DNA from: Nymphaea colorata
Lineage: Eukaryota; Streptophyta; Magnoliopsida; Nymphaeales; Nymphaeaceae
Assembly (NCBI RefSeq): GCF_008831285.2
Contig: NC_045140.1
Coordinates: forward strand, 21,140,370-21,204,369
Length of the DNA: 64,000 nucleotides
Direction of reading: 5' to 3'
Below the pieces are notes generated by a model. It made no database searches. It was not told where the DNA came from and saw nothing but the letters and a program-made list of their open reading frames with translations. This document shows, piece by piece, positions 32,961-44,343 of the stretch (position 1 is its first letter; every line of letters begins with the position of its first letter). The translations under genes and the position numbers were made by a program.

Positions 32961-34014
32961 GAGTTTGCAGAGGTTGTTTTCATTACAGTATCTGAGACGC
33001 CAAACTTGCTAGAGATATATCAAAGACTATAGGCAAAGCTGGCCAACGCAAGTTGCGTACCCAATTTTATTAATAAGAATGATGCATTCGATCAGTTAAC
33101 AGACAGTCTGAGCAAGAGGAAGCATAAACCTGCTTTAGTTGTTCCAGATGATGTTTGGTCTGAAACAATACTCCAGAGGCTTGTATTCAGGAGGACAGGC
33201 TGAAGAACACTAATTACATCAAGAATCAATTTTAAGGGTCTTGATTTAGCCTAACCTTTACAAATGTTGGGACCAGAAGATGCCAGGGATCTGTCCTGTC
33301 AATCAGCTTTCGCCCTTGATAAGCTGGATCCTGAGCTTCTGGAACAGCTCGAACAGGTGAAACTAGACGTTGTGTTCAGCATATTTTTCTCATGCTGAAG
33401 TCTTGATCCTGAACTTCTCAGCTGACTCGTATTTCTTACTCCCCATTTCTGGAGAAAATGGAAAACCTCAAGATTTTGATTTGTGCGAACCATAGCGCAC
33501 TCCCTTCAGGATTACACGACCTGTCTGCATTGGGTTCTCTGAAGAATCTCCACAGAATAAGACTTGAGAAAATATGAGTCCCTCCTCTTTCTACTTTTAT
33601 ATAAGCAATGCAGACAGTTCCAGAAGCTAGAACTGGACGACTGCCATGGTGTAGAGACATTGCCTGCTGGATTATGCAGTCTTACCAATCTACAGAAACT
33701 GAGCATAACAAATTGCCCTGATCTAGTTGAACTGCCTGAGGTCATAGGTGGATTAGGAAGATTAGAGGTCCTAAGGTTACTCTCTTGTTCAAGTTTGGAA
33801 GGCCTTCCGGATTCCTCATGTGAACTTGGAAGCCTCAGATTCTTGGATCTGTCTCATTGCTCGAGCATTGAGAGCTTGCCAGACAACATTGGCCAGTTGC
33901 AGCATTTGAAAAGAATTGATATGAGATGGTGCTTAGGGCTGACGGAACTGCCTACATCAGTGTCACAGTTGAAAGGTTTTAGAGCAGTTGTTTGTGATGA
34001 GGAGGCCTTTTGAG
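32958..34014 (+). pseudogene. RPW8-type (RNL) NLR pseudogene
   Basis: RNLs (ADR1 and NRG1 types) are helper immune receptors acting downstream of TIR-NLRs. A partial NB-ARC exon (32958-33356) shows VVFITVSETPNLLEIYQRL, the kinase-2 motif as LVVPDDVW, and ITSRINFKG, and ends at a CAG|GTGAAA donor. It has in-frame stops (TAG near 33030, TGA near 33200), where the paralogue at 38.5 kb reads through. P-loop, GLPL and MHD parts are absent. The next exon (about 33395-33577) resembles the RNL post-NB region (AEVLILNFSADSYF, EKMENLKIL) with one frameshift. The last exon (about 33612-34014) is open for about 134 residues of LRRs, with LPAGLCSLTNLQKLSITNCP and LPDNIGQLQHLKRIDMRWC, and ends VVCDEEAF. 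The Ile/Leu-Cys-Pro spacing is typical of ADR1-like LRRs. A pseudogene, though the LRR exon is well kept. Confidence 0.8.
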
Positions 34015-34135
34015 CGTGTGCTCAGCAATGTAACGTTTCAGGTTCCTAAACAACTTCTGAACTTGAAATTTCTTGTATAATCATTCTAGACTATCCAGTA
34101 CCCATAGGGCTCGCTTGGCAAAGGGACCAGCTTAG

Positions 34136-34152
34136 ATATATATATATATATA
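34136..34152. repeat. Short (AT)n, ancestral state of the 49.6-kb microsatellite
   Basis: About eight AT units just after the RNL LRR exon. The duplicated copy of this locus at 49561-49647 has about 43 units. Confidence 0.85.
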
Positions 34153-34426
34153 AGTATTCTTCCCAACTTGTCATCAGATTAGAACACACACTCAAACACG
34201 CTTGCACATATGCGTGTAAGCAGGCAAGATTGCATTGCACGAAGATTGTTGGTCTTTCATTTCTTTATGTACTTAAATCTTTGTGAATACTTAATTCCAA
34301 AGGCGGTTGGTCATAAGTGTCATGTGGTTAAAGATATCCATATCCAATTACATTTGGGGTTTGGATTCGGCGTGCAGTTTTGCAATTGAATTTGGATGCA
34401 ATCCCAATATTTCGTCAGAATCTGAT

Positions 34427-35960
34427 AATGATCTAGCCTGGTTAGATATAACCGTCAGATCTTATGCTAGTCGGATTCATATTCGAACTTGGAAAAATAA
34501 AATTACGTCCAAATCAGCATCTGATTACAAAGAACATGATTAAGTCAAATTCAATAAACATTGTATCTCAGGAGATCTGAACTGTTTGCTTTCCCACATG
34601 CCCTCATAAGCCTTATTCAAAGCTTTCGAAACTGATTTAAGTTAAGCATCTAGAAACCAAAACTTCAATTTCTATTTGGAGTACTTCATAACTTTTTTAA
34701 AACAGTATGTCTCCCCTAGTGGTGTATTTGTAACTCTCGTCCGAATGGCTGTTCTGCTGTAAAATTCATGTCTACAAATGCAGTTCATTTATTGCCTACG
34801 TCGAACATATTTCAAAGGAAATTTGATTGTGACATCTTTAGTATGCCATCAGAGCGGGAGGTTTGAGTTTCCTGGTCACATCATGCTGTCTATGGTTAAT
34901 CAAGCAGATTACTTGATCTTGTCATTCAAAAACTTTAACTGCTTTTCTACTGTTGTGCTCTGCTTCAATATATGGCCCTGAGCATGTATGAGATTCAGGG
35001 AATAAGAATACACCAAAGAGTGTGGAGGGTATTTTTTGAAATGTTTTGTAAAAAAATAGATATTTTTAGACTTTTAACTTTTTTACAATTTTTTTTATCT
35101 TTTTTTTAATTTTAATGAAGCATTTTGGTTGTTGCACATCTAGTTACATGCACAAAAATTGGTGCACTAAGAATGACAAAAATACTCTTGTTAAAATAAT
35201 AAAAAAACTTTTAAAAATGATAAAAAGGATTATAAAAGATAAAAATGTTTAAATTGTTAACTTTTAAAAAAAATAAAAAAAATGCTCCCACCCCTTTGAT
35301 GCATATTTGGTATGCACGCAACTCAATCAGCCATTGGATTGTGGTTGCGTCCGGATGAGCAGCAGACGGGTCAATTCTGCCTCCAAATTTGTTCCTTTTA
35401 TCAGAGGGCCGGGGCAGCAAACCTATTGCCATTTTATATATATATATATATATATTTTGTACTGTCCCTCTTAAAACGGCAGCCGACGGGCTCGCTGGGG
35501 GCTTCGTCAGGTGGAAGTGGGGAGTGGCGAGGCGGAGAGAGAACGAAAAAAGGTAAAACGAAAAAAAAAAATTGTAAAAAATTAGAGCTTCATCAGGCTG
35601 TCCGGTCAAATGATGGACGACTCTGATGGGCAGTCCACTGGACAGCTACAAAAATTGAATCAGCGTTCAAATTTTCCGGCGAAGTATATCAGTCTAAGTA
35701 AGTATGACCATTAAAAATAATTTGATATACGCATCAGTTTGTATGCTTTAAAGTGTAAAATGTTATCATTTGGAAAAAAAAATTTACCTCTATCTAAAGA
35801 AAGCCAACCTTTAATTTTTTCCAAAAGTTTCACCTACTTTGCAACTTTTTTGATTCTGTTTGATGCCCTTTCTCTTGCTACCTAAAAATGCCCTCTGGGA
35901 ATGGTGTCTAATAATGTCCTTTCAAGTGATACTTTCTCCTATATTTAAAAGGCTTCATTT
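34427..35960. repeat. Segmental duplication, copy 1 (partner 57763-59465)
   Basis: Non-coding. Nearly every line of this segment recurs at 57.77-59.46 kb in the same orientation, from CCTGGTTAGATATAACCGTC to AGGCTTCATTT. The copies differ by small indels, including a (TA)n at 35437-35456 missing in the partner, and copy 1 lacks about 130 bp near 35790 that copy 2 keeps. Confidence 0.8.
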
Positions 35961-38171
35961 CCTTTTGATGGGCGGGTGAAAGTGGGCGGGGGAGGAAGAA
36001 TTTGTATGGGCAGGTGAAATTTCACCCGCCCGGTTGAGTACCCATCAAACGGGGTGGAATTCCACCCGTTTAACTTAAAAGGGAGCGGGTGGAATTCCAC
36101 CCGCTCGAAATATACCCATCGGCACATAATCTTCCGCAGCGCTCGAAGTCCCTCCGCAACGCTCGACCTCCCTCCGCAGCTCCTCATCCCTCGTGCCTTC
36201 TCACTGCCAGGTCTCACCGTCGACCGTCGCAACACCCTCAAGCGGCCGGCGTCCGACATTTTTCTGCTGGTATATATATATATATCTCTCTCTCTCTCTT
36301 TCTCTCTCTCTCCCCGTCGCTAACTGCCCACATTTCCCCCCTTTCTTGGCCGCCATCGCAGCATCTTGGAACATTCAGCGACCTATATTTGTCTGTGCTG
36401 GGTAGCACCGTCAAACGCCCCCATTTTTTTCCCCCCTTGAACGCCCGGCAACGGACATTTTTCCCCATTTTTCTTTCTGCCTCACAGTCCCAACTTCTTA
36501 GACTGAAACCATACGTGGCTGAAGTTATCTCTGTGCCTCATCGTCCGCGCCTACTCACCCTATTTGGGGGTAGTTAATGATGGCAAAGGAACAACCATGA
36601 GAACACGCAATCGATTTGGGAACCTCCCCATCCGGCGAATTTCAGAAAATCCAAATCCAAAGAGATGACAATGTTAGACGCCATAATCTTCACTCCTCCA
36701 TTTCCGCTTTTTGTAACTTTGATTTGTGTGGTTCTTTTGTTTTTGTTTTCTTTCATTTTATGTCTTGTTTCTCTTGTTGGGTGTTCACATTTCTTGGTTT
36801 TGTTGTTGCTATGTCCTTTCTTTTTCATTTATGTTCCAAGTTTGTGGTCATTCTGGGTGTTCTCTTGGTGCCTTTTTGCTTTCTCCACGATTATAGGAAA
36901 AGCTCATGTTTTTTAATTATAAGCGGCAGTCGGTGTAAACGAGCAGCTAAGTAATAGAAGAATTGTAGCTATCCTTATCCTTCTTGAAGTTCTGCAGTTT
37001 ACTTCGAAGTTTTTGATCTTGGTGTTATTTTATTTGGAGAATGGAAATGGAGAACAGTTTCCGCTTTCTTACTGTTTCTGCTCCGTGATCCCACGCCTTT
37101 TCACTCTTTGTTCTTGGTGAGATATCTATATACAGTCGGCATTGATTATGTTTGGCAGGAGTGGTGGGGTGTTGATTTTGAGATCAAAAACCATGCTCGC
37201 CATATTGCTAATCTGGAACCTGGTTTTACCAATATTTGTAACAGTGCCGAGTGAGATTCAGTTTTCTTGAAACCTGCGATAGTCCCTGTCTCTGTCTGAA
37301 AACCAACATTCACAACTTGAGCACTAAAGCGTTAGTGTGATCAAGGGGCCTTGTGCTACTAAGTGAATGACAGGGGACGTCTTCTCATGAAGAAAACTAG
37401 ATAAGCTGAGATATTGTGAATGTAGGTGCTGGGATCTATCTTGTTTTATCTAAAGCTTATGTCTACAAACACATTCTTAGATAAGAATCTTGGAACAAGC
37501 TGGACAAGCGATAAGGGACATTCGTAGATTCTTGTTCTTCGGTGGGCAGCAAGTGTTTAATTGATTTTCACGTTAATTTCTACCTACAAGTTCCAACATC
37601 AAAAAGTAAATCAGGTTCCAGCAGAAAGAAACTAACTAGACTCAGCCAACAGTTACATGACCTAAGCGCTAAATACAAAAATATAACTCAAGCATGCATA
37701 TGCATATTAAAGTGTTGAAGTAACAGAGGATCTTATCAGATTTTTTAATTACAGATATGTATATGTTTACATATATGTATATGTTTAAAGAATCGGTGAT
37801 GAGGTGATGATCTTTCTCGTTAGATGTTTCGGCTTCTTGACACAAGCTTTTGTGGCATTTATTTGAGTGGTGATCTTTTGTTGTTTTGGAAGATCACATT
37901 CATACTCCTTCCAACGTCAGATTGGGGAGGAGAAACAAAAACAACATTTTCTAGGTTAAATTTTTTCTGTGCATCAAACAGGGTTAAATTTACCACATTA
38001 AATTCTTCATGTTCATCAAACAGGGTTAAATTTACCACGTTAAATTTCACCCGACAATCAAAGAGGGCCTCGTTTTAGAAGAGGGTGAAATTTCATCCAC
38101 TAAATTTTTCTAAAAAAATTTACCTTGATAAACTTACCGCGTTAAATTTCACCCTCCCATCAAACGGGCCC
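35961..38171. mobile_element. 2.2-kb TIR element, PIF/Harbinger-like, no transposase seen
   Basis: The empty site is visible in the paralogue at 32.77 kb, so the insertion is well delimited. The right end reads, on the bottom strand, GGGCCCGTTTGATGGG then AGGGTGAAA; the left end reads CCTTTTGATGGGCGGGTGAAA, so the termini are inverted repeats with the left outermost bases worn. TTA follows the right end (38172-38174), and the empty site contains TTA, as expected for a PIF/Harbinger target; the left copy reads TTT. The subterminal regions hold several palindromes of the type GGTGGAATTCCACC (36005-36105) and GGTGAAATTTCA or related sequences (37960-38150). The interior includes a GC-rich segment (36130-36570) unlike its surroundings, possibly captured gene sequence. 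No transposase domain is readable, so it is non-autonomous. Confidence 0.65.
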
Positions 38172-38174
38172 TTA

Positions 38175-38640
38175 GGATAACGTAGGTGGCCACCTGAATT
38201 TGGAAATGCTTATAGCCACTTTTGTGCCATAGGTTGTGGGCTACAGTAATTTGTCACTTCAGCAAACTTATATTTCAACTTGCCTTCAAATAGGAAAGAA
38301 AACGGCTGTTGGTGAAGTTCAATGATACTAATTTCCTTCTCCTTTTCAGTTTCCATCTAAGTTCGTGGAGATTGTTTTCATTACAGAATCTGAGTACCTG
38401 AGACGCCAAACTTGCTAGAGATGTATCAAAGACTGTGGCAAAGCTGGTCAATGCAAGTTTTATACCCCATTTTATTAATGAGAATGATGCATTCGAAAGC
38501 ATAAACCTGCTCTAGTTGTTCCAGATGATGTTTGGTCTGAAACAATACTCCAGAGGCTTGTATTCAGGAGGACAGGCTTGAGAACACTAGTTACATCGAG
38601 AATCAATTTTAAGGGTCTTGACTTAGCCTATTCTTTAGGA
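38175..38640 (+). pseudogene. RNL NB-ARC fragment, second copy
   Basis: Paralogue of 32775-33260. It shows the ITESEYLRRQTC stretch in a shifted frame, then the segment holding PALVVPDDVW and RRTGLRTLVTSRINFKGLD. Compared with the first copy it has a 4-nt insertion near 38394 and a deletion of about 33 bp before the kinase-2 block. Homology ends near 38636, and no LRR follows directly. Confidence 0.7.
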
Positions 38641-39215
38641 AAATCAGATCTATTAAAATTAATTATTCAATTGTTCTTTTACAAATCGAGGCCTTTTTAG
38701 ACAAGCAACTTGAAGGTGGAGGAATCTTTATTTTCTATGTATATATAAAACTGGAGTGTAAAAGAATCCATATCTTGTATAGAAAATATGGATTCCTCCA
38801 TCCTCGGGCTCGGGTTGCGTGTGTAGTAAGCCGGATGGCTACATGGGTGGAAGAATCTTATATATATTTATATGTGTACGTGTGTATGGGTATGGACATG
38901 GTGGTTGAGAGCTCTCACTAAAGAGAGGGTTATGGCCCTTTCACTGGCGTCTAGAGCTCAATCCGCCATAAACATATGGGATTATTGCTACAGGAAGCAC
39001 ATGGTTCTGCTGTTGTTGAGCAAGACTGCCTGGCTATCACGTCACAACGGCAATATAAGAGAGCTCCGGCGGTGAATATCTTCACTAGCGCTAAATTAGC
39101 TCATTCTACCTAGCTAGCACAATTATTCTCATTGGGAACTTATTTGAAGTTATTGCCACATATTTATGTTAGTGCACCAATGCGACATTTTACAGACTGC
39201 TTGCACATTATTGGA
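38641..39215. other. Spacer between RNL fragments
   Basis: No gene recognised. AT-rich sequence with TATATATTTATATG near 38859-38873. Confidence 0.4.
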
Positions 39216-39484
39216 AAATTGCCACTCACCATGCAGATTAAAGAACCTCAGATTTTTTGGTGTCTGACTGTGCAACCATGCCTGATAAATTTGGTGACCT
39301 GACATGTTTGAGAAAGATCAACATGAGCTGGTGTTTGCAGGTGACGGAGCTGTCCGTGAAGCAAATGGAAGGTCTAAGGGAGGTTGTTTGCGATGAAGAT
39401 ACAGCAGGTTTGTGGGAACCTTTCAAATGTATGCTCACGGATATGGAACTGCATGTGGTTAAAAGAGGAAGTGAATTTAAATAA
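39216..39484 (+). pseudogene. RNL C-terminal LRR fragment
   Basis: Homologous to the last LRRs of an RNL. After an ATGCAGATTAAAGAACCTCAG stretch, a frame reads DCATMPDKFGDLTCLRKINM, CLQVTEL, EGLREVVCDEDTAGLWEPF and ends near 39484. The VVCDED end followed by a Trp-containing tail is the ADR1-like C terminus. It is a different paralogue from the one at 33.9 kb, which ends VVCDEEAF. The first LRR needs a frame change near 39255. The same first LRR recurs within the inverted duplication at 41.2 and 47.95 kb. Confidence 0.7.
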
Positions 39485-40143
39485 AAAACGTTTTATAAAC
39501 ACAAAATTAGAAATAAAAAATAAAAAGACTATGAATGATACTTTTAATAAATTATCAAAATGTCCCTCCTTTCACCATGACGGGTAAAAGGGCATATAAC
39601 TCAAGTTGCCCAAAAAAAAAAAAACTATAAAACAATGAGAAAACTGATAATCATTTGTGAAGTTAAAGTTTAACCGGGTAAACACTTTGCCTTTCCACTC
39701 TAGCTTTGCTCAGGACTTGCTCGTATCTGGAGATGACAATGATTCTGCTTTTTGGGCTGAGCCATTCTTGTCTGCAGGCGAATGGGTCGAGTTGCTTTTC
39801 ATCGTCAACATATAAAGATTTTCAATTTTATCTCTTTCAATTTCTGCTGCACTTCTTACTTTTAGTGGGACTGTTAAAAAGCTTTTCAATTTTAGCTCTT
39901 TCTATTTTTCTTTGAGAGACCTCTTGTGAAACTCAAGGGAGTCCAGCAACATATCTAAAATAAAAAAAAATAAAAAAAAAATTTGTAGCAAGATAGTACA
40001 GGCAAGAAAAGCATCTGATTGCAAACTGTAACATGAATTATCATAAAGCCCTAACTCCCACATAAAGCTCTTCACATACTAAGAAGAACGTGTTGCATTC
40101 AAATAATACCAACGAATGAACAAAAGGAAAGACAGATAATGCG

Positions 40144-40303
40144 TACCCTTAATTCTTGAAGCTTACCAACAGTTTTATCAGAATGAGGGAACAATTCTTC
40201 TCCAAGAAGTAGAGTGACAATACAACCCTCGTTTCCAGCGAAGCATCCATCTGTTGGATCCTCTTGAAAATCCACGATGAGAAACATCGCCTTACACACC
40301 TGA
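40144..40303 (-). other. Possible exon remnant
   Basis: An open stretch between AG (near 40304) and a GT-like border (near 40144) reads VCKAMFLIVDFQEDP and then GCIVTLLLGEEL. It resembles an internal exon more than random sequence, and the AG|GTGTGTAAGGC start is kept in the right arm of the inverted duplication (near 48890). I do not recognise the family; a post-LRR segment of an NLR is possible. Confidence 0.3.
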
Positions 40304-40835
40304 AAGCAGGATTAGGGTTCCTTAAAATCCTTATTGCTTTGCCAGAAAATGCAATAGGAATGAAGTTTTCTAAGTTGAGCATTTAGTAACTTAAAGGAAA
40401 ATAGTAGTATTCTCTACTTGTTACAAGAAACTAGAGCTGACTTTTAAATCTAATATCTTTTTCAAGATTTTTCCTTTCTCGCTCTCTCTCTTTGATGGAG
40501 GGATCCACATCGAGTACCTAATTTCCGAGAACGTACTAGGAAGGGGCGAAGGAAACAAGCTGATAAAATGGGGGTGTGCAGTTCTTATAAATTTGAAGCC
40601 TCTTTCCACTCCTTTCTACTCGAGAGACGTCGAGGGTCAAATTTGCTTCGCTCCTTTTCTGCCAAACCAGGAACTGCTTCACTTCATTCTTCCTCGAGGG
40701 GTGGCGCCACGTCTAGACGACACAGCTCTACTGTAATGAAACTGCCTTCCCTGAATCTGCCTTCCCACTCCTTTAAGTGTTCTCTCTCTCTCTCTCTCTC
40801 TCTCAACCCGTAGCTTTGGTTAGCAGATTAGAGTA

Positions 40836-41144
40836 ATGTCCATCAATGGTAGTGAGCAGCCTCCTCCGAAGACGGAGGAGCAGCAGGATCAATATTTCGA
40901 CAAGGGATCGGCGGTTGCCTGCGTGTGTTGTTGCGTTCAACTTGGCGGGCTTAGCCGGGATGATCTTGCTGTATCAAAACTGTCTGCATGTTACATTGCT
41001 GTGGCAGTGGTGGCATTCGTACTCTCTTTATTCGTCTTGGTTTTCTGCCATGACCTCCCTCGTGGTGTCCGCAAATTCTGTTTGTCCGTGGCGTTTTTCG
41101 CCTTGTTTCTGGACTACTGGATCATCAAACCGCTTCTACCCTAG
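40836..41144 (+). CDS. Unknown small two-helix membrane protein, copy 1
   Basis: A 102-codon ORF starts MSINGSEQPPPKTEEQQDQY and ends WIIKPLLP. The first 25 residues are polar, then comes a Cys cluster (VACVCCCV), then two hydrophobic segments (about residues 52-70 and 81-96), so a small membrane protein is plausible. I do not recognise the family. A pyrimidine-rich leader (40785-40805) precedes the ATG. The same protein, residue for residue, is coded on the other strand at 48046-48354. An overlapping frame (40846-41283, 145 codons) is also open and runs into the LRR fragment, so frame choice rests on composition and on the hydropathy pattern. Confidence 0.45.
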   Translation: MSINGSEQPPPKTEEQQDQYFDKGSAVACVCCCVQLGGLSRDDLAVSKLSACYIAVAVVAFVLSLFVLVFCHDLPRGVRKFCLSVAFFALFLDYWIIKPLLP

Positions 41145-41194
41145 AGATAACAGGAAGGTGACTCTCTCTCTCTTCTCTTTTAGTTTTGTACCAT

Positions 41195-41283
41195 TGCCAG
41201 ACTCACTATGCAGATTAAAGAGCCTCAGATTTTTTGGTGTGTCTGACTGTGCAACCATCAGTAGCTTAAATTTTCTCAAATAG
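41195..41283 (+). pseudogene. RNL LRR fragment in left arm
   Basis: Reads LCRLKSLRFFGVSDCATIS, one LRR unit of the same type as at 39.23 kb, and stops soon after. It was carried along by the inverted duplication (47.90-47.99 kb on the - strand). Confidence 0.7.
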
Positions 41284-42057
41284 AAAACTCAGAGTGACCA
41301 CCCAAGGACACTGCCATTTTGCGTTGAATGAAAATGGTAAATGTTGTAATCAGTTTCTGTTTGTGTTCTTTCTTATACAAAGGATTGCATGGACATGAGA
41401 CTGGTAATTTCTATTTGTCATGTGTAAAGTGGAGTTCATTCTTTACGTTCTCCCGATAGACAAATTGTATCTGTTTTTTTGGGCAATGCTGCAATTCAGA
41501 TCCACCACTTGAGGTAAACTCAACATATGTTTCTTCTTTATTGATGTTGCTCACAGTGACCATGTTCCTCCTGATCTAAATGAGGATATTGCAGGGTTTG
41601 CTTTAATGTGAAAATTTTAACAAAACAGAAAAGGAGAAAAGAGGAACCGATAGGATCTCATCAACTTCACTCTCATCAACACGAACCCAAGCAGCTTTAG
41701 AATTACCGTTTAATGCCAGTCTATTTATCAGAAATTAAGGTAGTTTGGCAGCGCGAATCTCACGATATTAGTTTTGTTTTCCATTTAGTAGATGTTTTAA
41801 AATATTTGCTAACTAATTTAAAATAAAAGTAACATATGGCGTCCACACTTTCAGATAGTGAACAGCTGCAAGTTTCACCCGCTAGCACCAAAACTGATAG
41901 GAGCGTCACTGAAGAAAGCAGAGTTAAGCAAATGGAGAACCACTGCTAAAAATCTTCATGGAAAGGGAAAGTTTTTTAATAACCTTAAGGAAGTATTTTG
42001 GCCACTCAAAGCCAACCTGGACTCCTTGCAGAGCCAGTGGAACGGGAGTGTTTTATG

Positions 42058-42600
42058 GACATTGGATCTCTGACCCGTAAGCTGTTTTGTTGGATTAATC
42101 TCAGCCGCATTCTGTAGAAAACTTGATTATATGGAGTTCGATCGAATTGAGTAAAAGTTGGCTTGCGATATGGAGAGAGTTGTGGGAAAGTCTTGACGTC
42201 TCTGAACAAAGTTTCCACCTTACATATTCATAAAAATGTCACAACCTTTCTAGGCCTAGTTTTTATGTTAATGCCCTTTTTTAAAGCCAAAGAGCATAAA
42301 TTAACAGCAAAAACACAAAACATCCAAGATCTATTACAACGGCATACTGCACATTCAGAGTTCTATCAACTATTACTTAGTTGCAAAAACAACAATTCAA
42401 GGGAGAGTTCAGACGAAGTTCTGTGTATAAGAAACAGTATATGAGTCGACCGATCTGTCAAAGTGTCCTCATGCTATACGACTACCAACTGCCAGAATGC
42501 CAAAGACAACGCAACGCTTTTTGTGTAGAACGCAGGCATCAAGAAACCAGAACAAAAATCACAAAAGTTTAATAGTCCGCTTCTGGTCTGGCTTCTCAAG
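42058..42600 (-). repeat. 3' flank of B3 copy B
   Basis: Non-coding flank paralogous to 21.98-22.63 kb (A) and, from 42.38 kb, to 61.99-62.19 kb (C). Includes the 3' untranslated region of gene B. Small open + strand frames here are shared between copies only because the DNA is shared. Confidence 0.6.
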
Positions 42601-42607
42601 AGCTAGC

Positions 42608-44343
42608 CTAGCTTCTGCCGGTTCTACTAAGTTTCAGGGGAGTAGTTTCCTCCACCACCCTGAATATGATGACCTTCAGGATCAGCATCTTCTTCTTGTT
42701 GTTGATGAGCTCGAATGCGCAAACATCGCCTTCTTCCAGGTTGTTGTCATAGACGAAGTCTGACCAGCCACTTTCCAGCCCGCCTCTGTCTCCCCTGCGC
42801 AAGAGCCTAACGGGCCGTTCTCTGCCCTCCACATTTTGAACCTTGATAGTCCTTGTCTCGCCGAGTATGTCATGGGCTCTAAGAAAATCCACTGGGATGT
42901 TCTGCAATCAAAGCAAGCAAGCATAGGGTTTGAACCGGATGAGGCAACCTGCTGTTGTTAGTATTCAAGAAATCGGCCAGGATCAGCTGAAATATATGTG
43001 CAAATGCTCCGCTTTGTCGGTTTCTAATATGAGACTAAAACTGAGATTTACAACATTGGCATCAACAGCTAGAGTGTAAATTGATTGGATCCAATATGGG
43101 AACTTATAATTTTTTGGTATCTCTGTTATGTGGGAAAGCGGAAAAAAGAAGGAAATCGAACTGTGAAATATGCAAGGTTTTCCTGCTATCAAAGCTTATC
43201 CAAGCAAGTGCATGCTAAGAAAACCAATTGAAACGAAGATCAATACAAGGCTGATTTTTCAAATGGTTTCGAGAGAATTACCACGTAAAATCCTTTACAA
43301 ACACACGTTGGTTTCATGATGACGATGGACGATGGAAAAGGCGACCCCATGGATGCCACGGCCCTGAATGCTTTCCTCTTCTCTTCACGAGACACCGGCC
43401 TCCTCCTCGATATGAAGTACTTTGTATATTTCTGCTTCCTGGCAGCATTTTCTGTAGGAACAAATAATTAGCAGATACTCCACACACTAGAATCTCTCTC
43501 TTCCCCCTCTTCTTCACACATACGCACCTAAGATGGAGCGATGACCTTTCCCTTTGCCCATGATTATAAAACACATAGCAGAATACGAGACATATATAAA
43601 CAAATTTGAGCAAGAAGTGGTGAAGTGTACCTGGCTTCTTGCCTTTAGTTTCTCCCCCATGCATCTCTTCGCTGCTAAAGTGATCTTCCTTCGATTCACA
43701 AGACGTATCACTTAACTCTTCTTCTTCTTCTTCTCCTTCTTCTTCTTCGTCTTCTTCTTCTTGTCCTTCTTCTTCGTCGTCTCCTTCCTCTTCTTTCTCT
43801 TCTTCTTCTTCCGTTTTTATGTTGATGATCATGTGGTTGCTGCACGAACCTCCTTCATTCACTTTATCCTGTCGACCCCCACTTTGACATGCAGTATTGC
43901 TAAATACCTCCACTGAAAAACTCACTTCACCATCGTACGCAAAGAGGAGGAGTGCCTCTTCTTTAAAAGAATTTTCTTCTGCGAATGTCCTCCAACCATC
44001 TTTGAAACATAACCGATTGTTGATCTTCGCCAGCTGAACAGTACAAGTCATCCCACTGGGACCGGTCAATAGGGCTATGCGGTTCAATTTGTCCCCAATA
44101 TAATTGTAGAAGCTTGGGGGAATCCACTACAAATCAAAAATTAAAATATTCAATCGATCATCATGTTTTTATTAAAAATATCTGGAATTAATGTTCGTGT
44201 TCCTAAAACGACTACTACTATACATGCACAAGATCATAGGCAGAATGCCGAAAGCTTACAAGTTGCCGACCGAGTAGAACTTTGATAAAGAACTCACGCT
44301 TTGTCCCAGGAGCCCATTTCCTACAATCAGCACAAAGTTCCAT
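42608..44343 (-). CDS. REM-type B3 transcription factor, copy B (intact)
   Basis: Two-domain B3 protein of the plant REM family, a predicted nuclear DNA-binding protein; relatives are mostly expressed in reproductive tissue. Exons: 44260-44343, 43631-44126, 43282-43451, 42608-42901, with GT-AG borders, compatible phases and no stop, giving 347 residues. First B3 domain about residues 14-108 (EFFIKVLL, then WIPPSFYNYIGDKLN, GPSGMTCTVQL, DGWRTF, FAYDGEVSF). Linker 109-192 with Glu/Asp runs coded by GAA/GAG repeats. Second B3 domain about 229-338 (MKPTCVCKGFYV, NIPVDFLRAH, GRERPVRLL, GWSDFVYDNNLEEGDVCAFEL, FRVVEE). Exon 1 lacks three codons present in A and C. The start is the only ATG before the first B3 strand in exon 1, but this makes the N terminus short, so a further 5' exon is possible. 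It is the only copy of six here that reads through. Confidence 0.75.

Larger units (their letters stand above)
40281..41338 (+). repeat. Inverted duplication, left arm (partner 47847-48907)
   Basis: The 1058-bp arm is matched in reverse complement by 47847-48907 with very few differences (for example in the length of the CT runs and a single base near 40857). Both arms hold the 102-codon ORF, CT/GA runs, and an LRR fragment (41195-41270). The two arms are 6.5 kb apart. Confidence 0.9.

Noticed and set aside
36616-36954. 112-codon hydrophobic frame in the 2.2-kb TIR element
   Set aside because: T-rich DNA gives Phe/Leu/Val-rich frames on this strand; two overlapping frames look equally hydrophobic and neither shows a family motif.
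40846-41283. 145-codon frame overlapping the 102-residue ORF and running into the LRR fragment
   Set aside because: Less membrane-protein-like and its length changes with the CT-run between the two copies; the junction to the LRR looks accidental. Not fully excluded.
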